64,000 nt of DNA, taken from Symsagittifera roscoffensis. Taxonomy: Eukaryota > Xenacoelomorpha > Acoela > Convolutidae. A model generated the notes under the pieces. The model saw nothing but the letters and a program-made list of their open reading frames with translations, was not told where the DNA came from and did no database searches. Shown one piece after another: positions 11,420-23,538 of the stretch (its first letter is position 1; each line of letters begins with the position of its first letter). The position numbers were made by a program, and so were the translations under genes. The DNA lies in contig NC_087065.1 in assembly GCF_963678635.1 (NCBI RefSeq), forward strand, positions 18,921,623 to 18,985,622, given 5' to 3'.

Positions 11420-11760
11420 GGATTCCATGCCATTTTTCTCACTGGATTCCAACGTCTTGGATTCCATGGTTATAGTGTATTGAATTTATCAACTATTTGT
11501 TTAGCAACTATTTGTTTAGTGGTTGAGTAAAAATGGCTCGGATTCCGGGACCATGTCCTGGATTCCGAATTCAAGTAATTGTCCGCTATACCATGGATTC
11601 CGGGATTTTGCCAATTTTCGGTGGTTTAATTGATTGTCCCGGATTCCGGGATTTTGCGTATATGCCTGTTCGTGCCGCCATGCGAGTATTTGAACGCGGA
11701 ATCCATGGCATAAGCATGTTATATCATTTGAATTCGGAATCCATGTACACTAATAGTCAA
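11420..11760. repeat. Right subterminal array of GGATTCC-type motifs
   Basis: About nine copies of the GGATTCC / GGAATCC motif in both orientations (e.g. CTTGGATTCCATG, TCCCGGATTCCGGGAT, GCGGAATCCATGGC) mirror the array at 1640-2000. Confidence 0.7.
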
Positions 11761-11772
11761 ATCTGACTATTG

Positions 11773-11802
11773 AAATAACACGGATTGGCGACGTAATGTA
11801 TT
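11773..11802 (-). repeat. Right terminal inverted repeat, 30 bp
   Basis: The exact reverse complement of 1584-1613. It ends ...GACGTAATGTATT at 11802, where similarity stops. Confidence 0.85.
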
Positions 11803-14380
11803 TTCCACAAGATAATTTGATAAAATTCATACCAAATGTAGTAAATTATTCTATAAATTATTCCCCCATACAGCAGTAAAATTAATTAGGATGAAAATTT
11901 ATAACTTTAAATTTCCCCCAAAAAAAAAACTAGCAGTAAAATTGAAATTCTATGTAATAAATTGATAAAATGAAAATGCAGTACTAACCTTTTGATATTT
12001 TCATTCCCGGTTGGAAAGGAATTATATACTAAGCCAAACTAACCAACGCAGCTTACTAAACACCACAAATCATAAAATAACAGCATGACTAAGAAAAGAA
12101 AACCAACGGTACCCAAACCGGATTAACCCAGTTTAAAACTGGATAATTTATTCTTTTGAAGACTATTATAAAGTCTAAGAAAGAAATAATAAAAAAAAAA
12201 GTCGAAAGACAAACCCATAACAAAAACAATTTGATTTTTGAACAAAGGACACAACCAAAGGAACATAAGAAAGACCAACATAAACCCAACATAAAACGTT
12301 ATCACATAACAGGACCTCTCAAAGAAACCGCACGAAATCATACTCCCACTCCTGGCCTAACCCACCAGAGAGGACGTCCTGAGCATGCTCTATAGCCGGC
12401 CTAACCCACCGCGCTACATCCACGCATTGTGACCACACTTCTATTTTTAATAAGAGGTACTCAAGGGTGAGTAACTCTTCAAAGTAACCGAACTAAAACA
12501 AAATGCTTTTGTGAAAACCACTAACTAAATTCATAATTAAAAAACTGAACTAATAAAAATTTTATAAAATGTAAATCATACCTTGCAGTATATAGATCAG
12601 CACACAACAACAAAGACGAACATCTAAAGACAAAATGATCCCATTACACTCGAACAAGAACGGCTAACCACAACCGATATGCCGTCCACAATCACAACTC
12701 AAAGGATTTAGAGTACGACTTGACTTCGCAGAAAAGGACTTCATTGAACTAGACCAATGACCACCTCGATGTTCAAGTATACGTACAGATCCGAGTTACA
12801 AGGCATCCCTTCCACGCACAATCTCCACGCCATTCCCAGACGAGGTTGAACACAAAACAAGTTCACTACATAATACAGAAAAACCCGTCATAGCAAACCA
12901 TTTTGAAATCAGATTGATTTCGTTGGGAAACACAGTCGTTGTCACAAGAAGACACAACGATTGTTGCCCCTAACTCCAGCGTCCTGGAACTTCTCTAACA
13001 AGAGGAACCGGACAAGAATACGATGTTCGCCAAATACCAACGTTCATCATCCATCCTTTGAATTGCAGAAAGATAATTTTAAAAAACTCTGTAAAACCCG
13101 GATGGGTGGAACCTGATCTAAACTATATTTTATGATTGGATAAATTAGATATTTTACCACTGTAAAGTATTTAATATTAACCAATCATGATCCATCTAAC
13201 TAACAACCCACTTATTTGTAAGTGCTGAAATTACTTGTAATTTCAGCACCAGAGAGATTTGAATTTAACTTAGAAATTAGTTGTCTCTTCAAGAGAACTT
13301 CAGCAGCCGCAACAAACCAGTATACCCTAGATCTATTGAGCCTAGCAGAGACTAGTTAAACACCCTGAGACTAGAAAGTATAAGAGTAAGATTAGGATGG
13401 GTATTAGACTAAGAAGTTGCACGAATCTATCCGGCTGAAAATATGATAGCGTGACGAGCAGACGGTGTACCCTATCCGAAATTACTCTATGAGTTAACCA
13501 CATCGGACCTAACTCAGTTTAGAAAAGATTTTCAAAAAAACTGTATATCTTTTTTTTTAATTTTTGAAACGTTCTTTTCAAAGTTTACTTCAGAAACGCA
13601 AAATAGTCAAAATAGTCAGAGTATATCTTGTTCTGAAGAAGAAACTTCATTACCTCAAAACATATTGAAGATGGAGCAAGAAAATCTGACAAAACAAATC
13701 CTAACATGACGAAAACTATAGTTTTCATACTGACTTTTTGATTATCTCACTTATTTTTTTTGCTGAATATGAGATTTTTACTGGCAAAAAATATGTGGCA
13801 AACAAAATGAGGTGCAGTGTATAACACAAACTAAATACTTTGAACCTACGCATTTGCTGGTTGGGCCAATTTGCATGTCTCAATTTAGTTGATAATTATT
13901 TGAAAAGAGAAAAAGAGGAATAAAATATATATATCCTGCTTTAGTTTTACAGCGTCAACGTGTTTTCAAGTTTGAAGCTTATCATAACAAAACTTTGACG
14001 TTTTACAATATTGACGTTTTTACATTGACGATTACAAAAAAAGTTGAGCTAATTTTAAAACCTAAAACCAAATATGAGATTGAACAAGAAGAAATTTGAA
14101 CTAGAAAAAAAGCGGTCTTTTGTTTTTCTTAAAAGAAAAGAATTTAATTTTAGGCCAAAAGGTGAGATTCGTGAACGGTACGTGGATTTCGGAACAGTTC
14201 GATAACAGATTCGTCATGAAATCTGCAACATGTTTATTTTTCAGTATTTTGTAAGCTGTTTTGATTTTCAAAAACTAACATTTAAATACTGTTTTGCTTA
14301 AAATCGCTACAAAAGCAGCCAAACTTGCGGAATTTTAAAGAATTTGTAAAACCCAAAACTAAATATGCCTTCATTGCATT
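11803..14380. other. Non-coding stretch, no gene recognised
   Basis: No convincing ORF or exon. 12100-13150 has many A/C-rich words and a minus-strand tRNA-like head near 12345-12420 (GTAGCGCGGTGGGTTAG-type A box) without a clear B box. A neat hairpin lies at 13224-13251. Confidence 0.4.
13224..13251. repeat. Perfect short inverted repeat (hairpin)
   Basis: GTGCTGAAATTA is followed by CTTG and then TAATTTCAGCAC: 12-bp arms with a 4-base loop. No neighbouring gene explains it. Confidence 0.6.
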
Positions 14381-14384
14381 ATAG

Positions 14385-14610
14385 ATTACACTTTTGCGGA
14401 ACTCGCTTGAATTTAGGGAATGTTTTTACATAATTACATTAAGCATTTCATTTAGGTGGAATCCGCCTAAGTTTGCGAATCCGCTTACAATTTACGGAAC
14501 TCGTTCTTACTTACAAAAACCAGAATCAGTAGCCCTACACTACTTCAGAAGATATTTACTTCATACGCAGAATCCACGGCAGTTTTGTAAGTGGAATCCA
14601 TTTACATTTG
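14385..14610. repeat. Irregular repeats of GAATCCGC / GGAACTCG words
   Basis: Seven or so related words (GCGGAACTCGC, GGTGGAATCCGCC, GCGAATCCGC, ACGGAACTCG, GCAGAATCCACGG, GTGGAATCC) are spaced 20-40 bp apart. They resemble a subterminal transposon array but no terminal repeat was found. The 75-codon ORF here is a by-product. Confidence 0.35.
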
Positions 14611-14884
14611 GAACAAGTTAAAGACTTGTCTCTCCACACTGCGTCTACCAAACAGTGCTAGACTTGTCTATCAAGAAAGCAGTTTGGCCTATTAACGCTA
14701 AGCTTGTTAACTAGGTGAAACAAGCCTTAGGTTTAACACGAACAAAAACCAAGCTGAACCAATTTGCATGAAGTCGGAGATCCGAGCATTTGGAGTGCTT
14801 AATACGGTTTGTAAAAACGAAACCTTTTGCCAAAAAATGTAAGCCCCATAAAAGCAAAAAATGTTATATACTTTTTTAATTTTT

Positions 14885-15660
14885 CCAGAGACGACAAATG
14901 AACTCGACTCAATCCACTGCCAATGAGGGGGCCTCTGAAAATAATGTCTTAATTCCTGGTCTCAGATATCACGATCAAACACCAGTAGCGAAGCCAGCAG
15001 GGAAGAGGCCTGAATCAGCTCTCTGTAAATGAAAGGGAAAAGATGATGACCTTGAAGATGGAATGTCAAAAAGGGGAAGCAATAGCGAAATCAAAAAAAT
15101 CGATCATCCTTCGAATTGTAGAGCAAGCCAAAGTGGATTTTGATCATCTGTTGAAAAACAGCTTTGAACAATCCACTGTTGAAATGGTAAAAGACAAGCT
15201 AGACCAACACGAAAAAGGAAGTTGATCAAGTTGAAAACCCTCTCTGAAGCAAAAAAAAAACAAAAAACGTTTTTGTTTTGTGACAACCTGAGACTCGCAG
15301 GATTGTCGGAGTAAGCTGAAGATGGAAGTATGCGGAAAACTATTGTACCAAAAAAAAAGGTTGTTATTCCAGCGCAAAAAAGTGAAGGAACCGTTGACGA
15401 GAAGGACAAATCCATTGCTTATTCTCTCTCCTCACGTTCACCTAGACGGAAAGCTATCAATGTTCACTGTGCTTGAAAATATGCAAAAAAATGTTGTTTT
15501 TTTTTGGAAAAGTATTTTGACTTCATTAGACACGTTTTTAAGGATTTGAGTCAAGCACAGTTAAAATTTTTGTACGTACGATGGATTGAAATTTTGGACA
15601 AAGGAAGAATCAGTTTTTTATATTTGAAAAGAAGACAATAAGAAGAAACACAGATTGAGT
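14885..15660 (+). pseudogene. Possible decayed coding sequence, Lys-rich
   Basis: After a TTTTTCCAG at about 14880, one frame reads RRQMNSTQSTANEGASENN... with stops at intervals. Continuations in the other frames (15043-15225, 15322-15549) are Lys/Glu-rich. Stops and frame changes every 100-150 bp fit a dead transposon ORF or pseudogene. No family is recognised, and it may not be coding. Confidence 0.2.
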
Positions 15661-16331
15661 GGATTGTATGATGTGGGCAGTTCCTGAATTACAGAGTACC
15701 AATTGTTTGGCAATATCTGGAAAAAAAACATTTCCCTGAAGCCAGCGGTGCAATTGGATCATAAACCACTAATTATAGTTACTACATTGAACATTTAAGT
15801 TATTATTCGACTGTTAAAAAGCGCCAGGAATGTCTGGAAGCTTCGATAAGATCTCTCAAGTATCCGCCTGATAATTTATGTTAAACAGAATCTTGGTTAA
15901 GAAAAGAAAATAATCAAAACATGTATGGCACCATCGGATGAAAAAAAGTTTTTGGATATAACAGAGAAACCAAAAGCTTAAACGCTTAACAAAGAAAACA
16001 ACCGAAAGTGTGAGGCTCCCATTAGAGGTTTGTTGACCACATTCTCCGATTGTTATGCAAAACTACATGCAGACTAATAAGGCTACGACAAACATATTTG
16101 GTCTTCATACTCAACCTCGTAAAACCACTCGTTACACCAAAATATTGAAGCTCGTGTGAGGTATGGGGGGGAAGGAAAAAGAGCCCATTTTAGAAACTAC
16201 ATCTTGTTATATAGGGAGTTTCAATATCGATTAACTGCAAAATAGTAATCTTCGTTATTCTATATAGGGACATAAAAAGTTATATCAGAACCTAATAAAG
16301 GCCAATGGCTTCAGGTTTTTAGCACGAGCAG

Positions 16332-16585
16332 TGTCATCCGGCCGGGATCGACAAACTAATTTTATACGTATGTTATTTATATTATTTATAATCTTATGTT
16401 AAACGCCTAGACGGCCGGTCACTTGACCTTGATAGACAGAGAAGACGAACTCTATTTGAAATAAGAAACAAAGTTGAATTAATGTTATCTGTCAACTAGT
16501 CGTTTTATATCGCTCCGATTGAGAAACAAGGTTTATCGATCAATTCGGATTCAAGAATAAGTATATCATACCCTGCGGTATGACA
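16332..16585 (+). repeat. 5' LTR
   Basis: Starts TGTCATCCGG and ends CGGTATGACA, so the LTR tips form a TGTCAT/ATGACA inverted repeat. It is 254 bp, the same length as the 3' LTR. Confidence 0.95.
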
Positions 16586-16603
16586 TGGCGGAAACAGCAG
16601 GAT
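16586..16603 (+). promoter_or_regulatory. Primer-binding-site candidate
   Basis: TGGCGGAAACAGCAGGAT lies directly after the 5' LTR. TGG would pair with the 3' CCA of a tRNA. I cannot name the tRNA. Confidence 0.45.
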
Positions 16604-16689
16604 ATTCCAAAAACCCACTGAATATTACCCCATTTTGAGAGAGAGCGTCTGCCGAACCACCGCTAGAATGGTCAAAGTGGGTAGCCATA

Positions 16690-17600
16690 TTGGAGATGGC
16701 TGTATTCGCAAAGGATGCGATCGAAATACGGAATTTATCGAGAGCCAGACCAACATTCGTTGAACCTGTAGAATCCGTGTATGAATTTGAAATAACGGGC
16801 GAAACAGAGGCACAAAGAAAAAACCGCGAGGTGCGCAATCAGGAGAAACGAGTTGGTTGGGAGAATCACGTCATAAAAGCCCGGGAGAAAGGAGTATTAT
16901 GTAATTCATGTAGATGGGATGAAGCAGACGCAAGAGTCCGTAGTTACCTTTTTCTCTGTCTGGGAGCGGAAGGTCAAAGACAAGTTCAACAGAAAAGACC
17001 TAGTCTTGTATTACACAATGTAACCACACAAGAATTTATGACAACACTGGAAGATATCTTTGTTACTAACAGATTTGTAGCATTCGAAAGATATAATTTA
17101 TCTGCCGTTAACAAACGAAAAAATTGCAGAAGAACTATTAGCACAATCACGGTCCCCACAAGACGCATATGAATATGCAATCCGTGAGGAAAAAGGGATC
17201 GAATACAGTCGTACCATGAAGATAAACCCATTTGGCGGACAATCTACAACAAAACAAGAACCAGTACATTATATCAACACACGGGGTGGTCGATATAATT
17301 ATTCGAATAACCAAAACTCACAAAGAGGTCGGGGTGGTTTCCGCGGACGACCATATCCGCGCGGATCACAAAAAACACGAGGGCAACAAAGAAATAACAA
17401 TACAAACACTTCGAAACAATGTTATAAATTCGGAAATCAATACAATCAGAACCATCTTCGATCTTGTCCGGCTAAAGACAAAATTTGTTCATAATGTGCC
17501 AAACGAGGCCATTTTGCAAAAGTTTGCTGATCCACAAACGTTTATTATCTAGGAAACCGGCAGGGTGAGCATCAGGAAGAAATAAAGACAGAGAGCCTAG
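16690..17600 (+). pseudogene. gag: gag, decayed, two zinc knuckles
   Basis: The capsid-like part reads from 16690 and contains RSYLFLCLGAEGQRQVQQK and FERYN, typical of Gypsy gag. At about 17100 it jumps to another frame, reading EKIAEELLAQSRSP...AYEYAIREEKGIE. The text between these two blocks is shorter than I would expect, so an internal deletion is likely. A Gly/Arg-rich linker (17280-17400) follows. The first CCHC knuckle (17418-17468) has Phe where a Cys is expected (CYKFG). The second (CS-stop-CAKRGHFAKVC) carries a TAA at 17492-17494, and a TGA follows it near 17528. gag and pol are in the same frame here, so this was probably one gag-pol ORF. It acts in particle assembly in working elements. 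Confidence 0.8.
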
Positions 17601-17617
17601 AAACCGAAAACGACCCG

Positions 17618-19510
17618 GTGGCTTTTGCCGAGTTTACATCAAATAACGGATGGGATAAATATCAAATAGACAAATTCTCGGTTATGGAAATCGCTGAATC
17701 TTTTAAAATTAAAAATACAAATATCCTATCGGAGGATGACCAGAACGTTCATTTTGTTAAACTAAAAACAAATTCAGAAGAATTATTCGCTATCGCTGAC
17801 TCGGGGATTCCAATGTCGTTTCTAAATGAAAAAACCGCATGGCGCATTCAACAAAACGATAAATCAGCATTATTTGAATTCAACCCACCACACGACACGG
17901 CCAGGAACCTGGCATGCTATAATGGTGAAACAATAAATCCGAAAGGAAGATTGATTATAACCATTGAATCAGGAGGCTGGAAAAATCAATCAGCCCCGTT
18001 CATCATTGTAGATGATCAAAAGGCCAATATAATAGGATGCAACATACTACCACAAATAGGTATCAGCTTGATACAAAAAAAACATACACAAAATATATTG
18101 AGCATACGCGAACAAGAAGAATCGGATCCGGAAATTAAACAATGGGTCAAAGATAATTTTCAACAACTGTGCATACGTATTGGCAAATCTAAAAATCACA
18201 TGATGAAAACTCAATTCAACCAAGACTTCATGCCAATACAACAGAAAGGACAGAAAGGACGACGTATCCCGGTACACTTACAGGAAAGAGTCGAAGGGGA
18301 ACTAAACAAATTGATGGATCAGAACCACATTATCAAACTAGATAAATGCTCAGATCGACAAGTTATTAGTCCAATTGTCATCACAGTAAAAAAGAACCAA
18401 ACAGTCAAAATCGCGTTAGACTCCAAGAAAATCAACGAATTCATTCACAAGAACAAATATCAAATGCCTAACATTGAATTGCTGTTGGTAAAAATTGCAC
18501 AGGTGGTAAAATCAGACAAATCCAAACAAACACTATTCTCAACACTTGACCTTCGCTACGCATATTCACAAATCCCTCTGGACGAAACAACTAGAGAACA
18601 ATGCAACTTTAGTCTTATTGGTGGTAAAGCCACTGGGACTTATCAGTTTCAAACAGGATTTTATGGCCTCACGGATATGCCAGCTGAATTTCAAAAAGCG
18701 ATCGATCTAACCCTTACAAATTGTACGAACACCTATGCCTACATGGACGATATTCTAATCGTCACAAAAGGATCGTTGGATGTACACAAACAAAAGTTGT
18801 AATCAGTTCTGAAAAAACTAGACGAGGAAATTATGGCGATATCATTGGATAAATGTAAGTTTTCATGCAAACAAGTTGAGTGATTAGGATTTACCGTTAA
18901 TAGCGAGGGAACAAAACCACTTACAAGAAAGACTGAGGCCATCGAAAAACTATCACCACCAAAAACTTTTAAACAATTAAAAAGTTTTATGGGTTCCATA
19001 CATCATCTCACAGGATACATACCAAAAATGGCGCAAACCGCTGCCGCCTCTCGCCCATTACTAAAAAACACAGAAAAGAACAAGAAACTTGACTGGTCCA
19101 CAGAACGTGACACAACATTCAAAAACATATTAAAATTGGTATCTGAGATAACCTAAAACAGACATTTTGATCCAAATCTTGACACTCGCATCGTATGCGA
19201 TGCTTCAACTACAGGATTAGGAGCTGCGCTAGAACAACATTCGCCAGAAGCTTGGGTAGCTTACGCGTCACGTTTTCTGAACTCATTAGAGGAAAAAAGT
19301 TCTGTAAACGAACTCGAACTATTAGGGGTCGAGTGGGCAATCGAACAATTTAAATACTATCTATATGGAAAACATTTTACCGTCATCACTGACCACCAAT
19401 CTTTAACCAGCGCTTTAAATGCAAGCGAACGATCAAAAACAAGCCGGCTCACACATTGGAATGACCGATTAATTCCCTTCCACTTCGATATCATAACATC
19501 TTGCCGGAAG
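17618..19510 (+). pseudogene. pol: pol copy 1: protease, reverse transcriptase, RNase H (decayed)
   Basis: A 394-codon open stretch (17618-18802) carries the aspartic protease active site as DSG (residues 61-63) and the RT: an SPIV fingers segment, LDLRYAYSQIPL, QTGFYGLTDMPAEFQ, then YMDD at residues 375-378. In-frame stops then occur at 18800-18802 (TAA), 18881-18883 (TGA where Trp is expected in the VE-LGF motif) and 19154-19156 (TAA). After these comes RNase H, with IVCDASTTGLGAAL, ELLGVEWAIEQFKYYLYG and TDHQSL. The reading shifts frame near 19500. All stops are also in copy 2, so decay preceded the duplication. Confidence 0.9.
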
Positions 19511-20628
19511 TAAAATTGGATTAATTGACTACATGTCTCGAAATTCGGTTGGATTGGCAATACCCCCTAGTGAGTATGATGAGGAATTTGTTGTAGCATC
19601 TATTAGGACATTCAATAATAATCTGGAAATGATTGACAACGTCATTCTAAATAATCTATTCAATCAGAACAAAGCACCATATGAGCTGATCAAAAAGCGC
19701 GCGAAAAACGAAAGGTTATTGAATGCTGCTTCAAACACTCAATTAGCAATGAAACATTCCAAACATTCAGCAACCGGTCATTGCCAAACTAAAAACAGAA
19801 ATCAGTCTCACTCAAAATCTGCTATAAATCAGCCAACTCTCTTTCGATCGCTATCCCAACAATACCAAACAAGCTGCAAAAATTCAGTCCACAAATTTTC
19901 AATTCATCATAATAACAACTCAGAGATGAGCCCTAAAGAAACCAAGGGTTTTAAAGGAGGATTCATCCCACCGGAGCTTAAATCAACAGAGCCAAGAGGA
20001 CGAAACGAATCAACTCGGAACTGGCAGGGTTCGTCTGATCGAGAAGAAAATCTTTCGGACCCCAGATGGCATAAGCGACCTCCCACGTAGGGAAAGAAAG
20101 GAAACCCTGACTTAACGATATCGCCACAACAAGAGCACGACACATCAACAACAACACCCGTACGGGATGCCAGGGAAGTACTATCGGCTAAGAAGTTAGA
20201 GACCAGTAAAAAATCAAGTTTCTCGAAGATCACTTTCACAGACACGAATACATCTGGAAACAGAACGGTCAGAATTGAACCAAGTTACATCATGAAAACG
20301 ACACAGACACAAACGAAAACAAATCATACAACAACAACTACAAAAACACTCGAACCACGAAATACAACAACAGCCACACAAACACCCGATAGAAGCAAAG
20401 ACACCGCAGAAATCTGTGTAAGTCGTGTAGACCCGAATATCTGTGTACAAGAAGAACGGACACATAACGTAGAACCACCAACAATGGGATCGGCTACACT
20501 GTTAAAAGCCAGTCACGAAATGATCACAGAAGAACTGGTCGCGACGGTGGAGAAGGCCACAAACAAAGTGGAATCAGAGGAGGACACACCATTATTTAGA
20601 CAGAGACTACGGCGAGTATTTAAATACA
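17719..20628 (+). repeat. Tandem duplication inside the retrotransposon, copy 1
   Basis: A 2.91-kb segment running from just before the protease to the start of integrase. It repeats immediately at 20629-23538 with a constant offset of 2909-2910. The junction near 20618-20632 shows only a few bases of microhomology. Confidence 0.9.
19511..20628 (+). pseudogene. pol: pol copy 1: RNase H-integrase connection and spacer
   Basis: Starts with GSKIGLIDYMSRN...EYDEEFVVASI, the usual Gypsy connection after RNase H. It runs to a stop at 20088-20090 and then on in the same and other frames (20292-20648) through a long Thr/Gln/Lys-rich spacer to RQRLRRV. There the sequence jumps back to the protease region (start of copy 2). 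The spacer is unusually long and low in complexity for a Gypsy pol. Confidence 0.7.
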
Positions 20629-23538
20629 AATATCCTATCGGAGGATGACCAGAACGTTCATTTTGTTAAACTAAAAACAAATTCAGAAGAATTATTCGCT
20701 ATCGCTGACTCGGGGATTCCAATGTCGTTTCTAAATGAAAAAACCGCATGGCGCATTCAACAAAACGATAAATCAGCATTATTCGAATTCATCCCACCAC
20801 ACGACACGGCCAGGAACCTGGCATGCTATAATGGTGAAACAATAAATCCGAAAGGAAGATTGATTATAACCATTGAATCAGGAGGCTGGAAAAATCAATC
20901 AGCCCCGTTCATCATTGTAGATGATCAAAAGGCCAATATAATAGGACGCAACATACTACCACAAATAGGTATCAGCTTGATACAAAAAAAAACATACACA
21001 AAATATATTGAGCATACGCGAACAAGAAGAATCGGATCCGGAAATTAAACAATGGGTCAAAGATAATTTTCAACAACTGTGCATACGTATTGGCAAATCT
21101 AAAAATCACATGATGAAAACTCAATTCAACCAAGACTTCATGCCAATACAACAGAAAGGACAGAAAGGACGACGTATCCCGGTACACTTACAGGAAAGAG
21201 TCGAAGGGGAACTAAACAAATTGATGGATCAGAACCACATTATCAAACTAGATAAATGCTCAGATCGACAAGTTATTAGTCCAATTGTCATCACAGTAAA
21301 AAAGAACCAAACAGTCAAAATCGCGTTAGACTCCAAGAAAATCAACGAATTCATTCACAAGAACAAATATCAAATGCCTAACATTGAATTGCTGTTGGTA
21401 AAAATTGCACAGGTGGTAAAATCAGACAAATCCAAACAAACACTATTCTCAACACTTGACCTTCGCTACGCATATTCACAAATCCCTCTGGACGAAACAA
21501 CTAGAGAACAATGCAACTTTAGTCTTATTGGTGGTAAAGCCACTGGGACTTATCAGTTTCAAACAGGATTTTATGGCCTCACGGATATGCCAGCTGAATT
21601 TCAAAAAGCGATCGATCTAACCCTTACAAATTGTACGAACACCTATGCCTACATGGACGATATTCTAATCGTCACAAAAGGATCGTTGGATGTACACAAA
21701 CAAAAGTTGTAATCAGTTCTGAAAAAACTAGACGAGGAAATTATGGCGATATCATTGGATAAATGTAAGTTTTCATGCAAACAAGTTGAGTGATTAGGAT
21801 TTACCGTTAATAGCGAGGGAACAAAACCACTTACAAGAAAGACTGAGGCCATCGAAAAACTATCACCACCAAAAACTTTTAAACAATTAAAAAGTTTTAT
21901 GGGTTCCATACATCATCTCACAGGATACATACCAAAAATGGCGCAAACCGCTGCCGCCTCTCGCCCATTACTAAAAAACACAGAAAAGAACAAGAAACTT
22001 GACTGGTCCACAGAACGTGACACAACATTCAAAAACATATTAAAATTGGTATCTGAGATAACCTAAAACAGACATTTTGATCCAAATCTTGACACTCGCA
22101 TCGTATGCGATGCTTCAACTACAGGATTAGGAGCTGCGCTAGAACAACATTCGCCAGAAGCTTGGGTAGCTTACGCGTCACGTTTTCTGAACTCATTAGA
22201 GGAAAAAAGTTCTGTAAACGAACTCGAACTATTAGGGGTCGAGTGGGCAATCGAACAATTTAAATACTATCTATATGGAAAACATTTTACCGTCATCACT
22301 GACCACCAATCTTTAACCAGCGCTTTAAATGCAAGCGAACGATCAAAAACAAGCCGGCTCACACATTGGAATGACCGATTAATTCCCTTCCACTTCGATA
22401 TCATAACATCTTGCCGGAAGTAAAATTGGATTAATTGACTACATGTCTCGAAATTCGGTTGGATTGGCAATACCCCCTAGTGAGTATGATGAGGAATTTG
22501 TTGTAGCATCTATTAGGACATTCAATAATAATCTGGAAATGATTGACAACGTCATTCTAAATAATCTATTCAATCAGAACAAAGCACCATATGAGCTGAT
22601 CAAAAAGCGCGCGAAAAACGAAAGGTTATTGAATGCTGCTTCAAACACTCAATTAGCAATGAAACATTCCAAACATTCAGCAACCGGTCATTGCCAAACT
22701 AAAAACAGAAATCAGTCTCACTCAAAATCTGCTATAAATCAGCCAACTCTCTTTCGATCGCTATCCCAACAATACCAAACAAGCTGCAAAAATTCAGTCC
22801 ACAAATTTTCAATTCATCATAATAACAACTCAGAGATGAGCCCTAAAGAAACCAAGGGTTTTAAAGGAGGATTCATCCCACCGGAGCTTAAATCAACAGA
22901 GCCAAGAGGACGAAACGAATCAACTCGGAACTGGCAGGGTTCGTCTGATCGAGAAGAAAATCTTTCGGACCCCAGATGGCATAAGCGACCTCCCACGTAG
23001 GGAAAGAAAGGAAACCCTGACTTAACGATATCGCCACAACAAGAGCACGACACATCAACAACAACACCCGTACGGGATGCCAGGGAAGTACTATCGGCTA
23101 AGAAGTTAGAGACCAGTAAAAAATCAAGTTTCTCGAAGATCACTTTCACAGACACGAATACATCTGGAAACAGAACGGTCAGAATTGAACCAAGTTACAT
23201 CATGAAAACGACACAGATACAAACGAAAACAAATCATACAACAACAACTACAAAAACACTCGAACCACGAAATACAACAACAGCCACACAAACACCCGAT
23301 AGAAGCAAAGACACCGCAGAAATCTGTGTAAGTCGTGTAGACCCGAATATCTGTGTACAAGAAGAACGGACACATAACGTAGAACCACCAACAATGGGAT
23401 CGGCTACACTGTTAAAAGCCAGTCACGAAATGATCACAGAAGAACTGGTCGCGACGGTGGAGAAGGCCACAAACAAGGTGGAATCAGAGGAGGACACACC
23501 ATTATTTAGACAGAGACTACGGCGAGTATTGGGCGTCC
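20629..23538 (+). repeat. Tandem duplication inside the retrotransposon, copy 2
   Basis: I count about six substitutions plus one extra A (A9 versus A8 near 20990) against copy 1, roughly 0.2%. The extra A breaks the protease-RT frame in this copy, splitting it at about 21000. Base changes include Asn to Ile and Cys to Arg in the protease-RT linker. Confidence 0.9.
20644..23000 (+). pseudogene. pol: pol copy 2: protease, RT, RNase H, connection (decayed, duplicated)
   Basis: Repeats the copy 1 protein segments: DSG protease at about 20706, RT with YMDD at about 21650-21662, stops at 21710-21712, ~21791 and ~22064, then RNase H and the connection (22443-23000). The only new lesion is the single-A insertion near 20990. 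It is joined directly to the integrase part, so this copy rather than copy 1 keeps the original order into integrase. Confidence 0.85.

Larger units (their letters stand above)
1584..11802. mobile_element. 10.2-kb TIR-bounded DNA transposon carrying a SET-domain gene
   Basis: A 30-bp sequence at 1584-1613 recurs as its exact reverse complement at 11773-11802. Just inside both ends are dense arrays of GGATTCC / CATGGAATCC motifs, the arrangement seen in transposons whose transposase binds subterminal repeats. Inside are three multi-exon genes: a transposase-like gene (+, 2698-5042), an unknown gene (-, 5683-7759) and a SET-domain gene (+, 8148-10856). The two plus-strand genes are damaged by stops and frameshifts and the minus-strand gene by one frameshift. 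I see no clear target-site duplication next to the inverted repeats. I cannot assign a superfamily. The bounded structure is seen directly; that the three genes belong to one mobile unit is inference. Confidence 0.75.

Noticed and set aside
18047-18277. Minus-strand ORFs inside the retrotransposon (also 20972-21187, 19907-20245, 24156-24446 and others)
   Set aside because: Antisense shadows of gag-pol; no splice sites or motifs.
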